From NCBI RefSeq assembly GCF_000340885.1, contig NC_020291.1, forward strand, positions 6,364,001 to 6,428,000: a stretch of DNA of 64,000 bases, written 5' to 3'. Of this stretch, positions 62,704-64,000 are shown one piece after another (position 1 is the first letter of the stretch; each line of letters starts with the position of its first letter). The notes below the pieces were generated by a model. The model ran no database searches, was not told the origin of the DNA, and saw nothing but the letters and a program-made list of their open reading frames with translations. This DNA comes from Clostridium saccharoperbutylacetonicum N1-4(HMT) (lineage in GTDB: Bacteria; Bacillota; Clostridia; Clostridiales; Clostridiaceae). A program made the translations under genes and the position numbers.

Positions 62704-63327
62704 TCATTTCTTAAAGCTGCTTAGTTTTTCTTTATATTTCTTTATTTGAACTCTTGTATCCTCAATTTCTTTATAATCTAAATTTCCTCTTCCCAATCTA
62801 TCAGAAAGTGAAACTAGTACTATTTCATTAATATTAACATCTTTTAACATGTCACCAATATTTTGAAACTTCATATCTTTAGTAACAAATAAGCTTTGCA
62901 TATGCCATCTTACAAGACCTCGTACCTCTTCAATAAATGCCTCATCTTCATTAAAATGTTCTAAGAACTTTACAGTCATATCAGCTCCAACAATATCATG
63001 ATTATAAGAGGTTAATCTTCCTTTTCTAAGCTTAGTAGTTGGCTTTTTCCCTATATCATGTAATAGAAGTGACCACATAAATACACGCTTATCTCTGCTT
63101 TTTTCTCTATACTTTGCACCTTCATCAACTACCATCATTGTATGAATAAAGACATTTCCTTCAGGATGATATTTGGGATTCTGATCAACCTCCTGCAAAT
63201 CTTTAATCATTGAAAAAGGATAATTATCTAGCAAGTGATTTTTTAAAGCTTCTTCTAAATAATTAGATGGTTTATTATCATTTAATAAATTTTGTTCAAT
63301 CTCTAAAAAAATTTCTTTATCATTCAT
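62704..63327 (-). CDS. HD-domain phosphohydrolase
   Basis: 207 residues from ATG 63327 (GGGGGATG upstream); an earlier start at 63360 is less likely. Metal ligands of the HD fold are visible: His in NVFIHTMMVV, HD in LLLHDIGKKPT, and a distal Asp in LSDRLGRG. The HDIGK form is that of tRNA nucleotidyltransferase HD domains and related nucleotide phosphohydrolases. Substrate unknown. Confidence 0.8.
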   Translation of the reverse strand: MNDKEIFLEIEQNLLNDNKPSNYLEEALKNHLLDNYPFSMIKDLQEVDQNPKYHPEGNVFIHTMMVVDEGAKYREKSRDKRVFMWSLLLHDIGKKPTTKLRKGRLTSYNHDIVGADMTVKFLEHFNEDEAFIEEVRGLVRWHMQSLFVTKDMKFQNIGDMLKDVNINEIVLVSLSDRLGRGNLDYKEIEDTRVQIKKYKEKLSSFKK

Positions 63328-63543
63328 TAAAATCATCCCCCTTTTATTATCTGTATTCAAACCTAATACTAGTATTTCAAATATTTTAATTCTTAATCAT
63401 GAAAATATCTTTTTTATTTTTGAATATATTTAAACTCTAAACCACATTCCACATAAAATAATCTGCTTCACAGGACTATATGTTTCTGCTAATTTTAAAA
63501 TTTTTCCTAAACTTTAACTTAATTATAGCTCCTAAAAACGAAA

Positions 63544-63586
63544 AAACAGTAGATAATTTTGCTTAACACAATATTATCTACTGTTT
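63544..63586. terminator. Terminator of the PII gene
   Basis: Perfect 14-bp stem AAACAGTAGATAAT/ATTATCTACTGTTT, followed by TTTTCGTTTTT on the reverse strand, about 40 bases after the stop. Confidence 0.85.
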
Positions 63587-63623
63587 AATTATAGTATATA
63601 TTTAAATTTTAACCTTCCAAGAA

Positions 63624-63962
63624 TTAAAGAGCTGAATTTCCTCTTTCTCCAGTTCTAATTCTTACACATTCTGCTATATCCACAACGAAAATTTTTCCGT
63701 CACCAACTTCACCGGTTCTAGCAATTTTAGTGATTAATTCTATAACGTCTTCCACTTTCTCATCTTCAACCACTATTTTAACTTCTATTTTAGGTAATAC
63801 ATTAGTTACTATCTCAGTACCTCTGTGATATTCTTTCCATCCACGTTGTTGACCACAACCCATAACTTGGCTTATAGTTACACCATTTATATTATTATTT
63901 TTTAATGCTTCTTTAATATCCTCAAGTTTTGAAGGTCTTATAATTGCTTCTATTCTTTTCAT
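63624..63962 (-). CDS. glnB: PII nitrogen regulatory protein
   Basis: 112 residues from ATG 63962 (GGAGG upstream), exactly the PII length. Features: KRIEAIIRPSKLEDIKEAL start, T-loop GCGQQRGWKEYHRGTEIV, and the ATP-binding ARTGEVGDGKIFV … RIRTGE. The uridylylated Tyr51 of enteric GlnB is Ile here, so control is probably by ATP/ADP and 2-oxoglutarate binding only. Its usual neighbour (amtB, nif or glnA) is not in the window. Confidence 0.88.
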   Translation of the reverse strand: MKRIEAIIRPSKLEDIKEALKNNNINGVTISQVMGCGQQRGWKEYHRGTEIVTNVLPKIEVKIVVEDEKVEDVIELITKIARTGEVGDGKIFVVDIAECVRIRTGERGNSAL

Positions 63963-64000
63963 AATTATTTCCTCCCTAATCATCCATTATAATATAAATA

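Overview
The window looks like chromosomal DNA of a solventogenic Clostridium. It is very AT-rich, has strong GGAGG-type ribosome binding sites, and carries the operon order ald-ctfA-ctfB-adc on one strand, the arrangement known from the C. beijerinckii / C. saccharoperbutylacetonicum group. From memory, the Ald protein resembles the C. saccharoperbutylacetonicum enzyme most closely. That species call is inference, not a search result.

Left flank (1-16.1 kb): a partial HXXEE protein; an iron-type butanol dehydrogenase behind a MerR-type promoter; an esterase; a secreted lipase with two inverted repeats upstream; a MarR regulator with a UvrA-like tandem ABC protein; an AraC regulator divergent from an epoxide hydrolase; a decayed region; then the sol operon for butyraldehyde and acetone formation.

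Accessory block (16.1-52.9 kb): an intact tRNA-Arg(CCT) sits at 52834-52908. Pieces of its 3' end recur at 16180, 20066 and 23217, so three integrated segments appear to be stacked in tandem. Segment A (16.2-20.1 kb) carries an RRNPP-type regulator with its secreted peptide, two Spo0E-like phosphatase genes and a possible divergent small RNA. Segment B (20.1-23.2 kb) carries a secreted protein with a membrane partner, an amidase remnant and a truncated integrase. Segment C (23.2-52.85 kb) carries a chemoreceptor, membrane and cell-wall-binding proteins, an SF2 helicase cassette of unknown function, and a reduced prophage: sigma factor, resolvase, terminase, a frameshifted tail lysozyme, a DnaB replication module, many tiny early genes, a Cro/CI switch, a head-morphogenesis-like protein in the lysogeny region, and the integrase. 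No portal, major capsid or tail-tube genes were seen, so it is probably defective or satellite-like.

Right flank (52.9-64 kb): an MFS transporter and ABC-F ATPase behind an attenuator-like leader with a short upstream ORF; a CtpE-like P-type ATPase; a PlsC-type acyltransferase; a DEAD-box RNA helicase with a DbpA-type end; an Hsp20-like protein; an HD-domain protein; and a PII protein.

The most interesting hypothesis is that segment A, a mobile segment beside the solvent operon, couples peptide signalling to Spo0A~P control through Spo0E-like phosphatases. Other notable signals are two duplicated structured RNA elements, the attenuator upstream of the MFS/ABC-F pair, and the uncharacterised helicase cassette.
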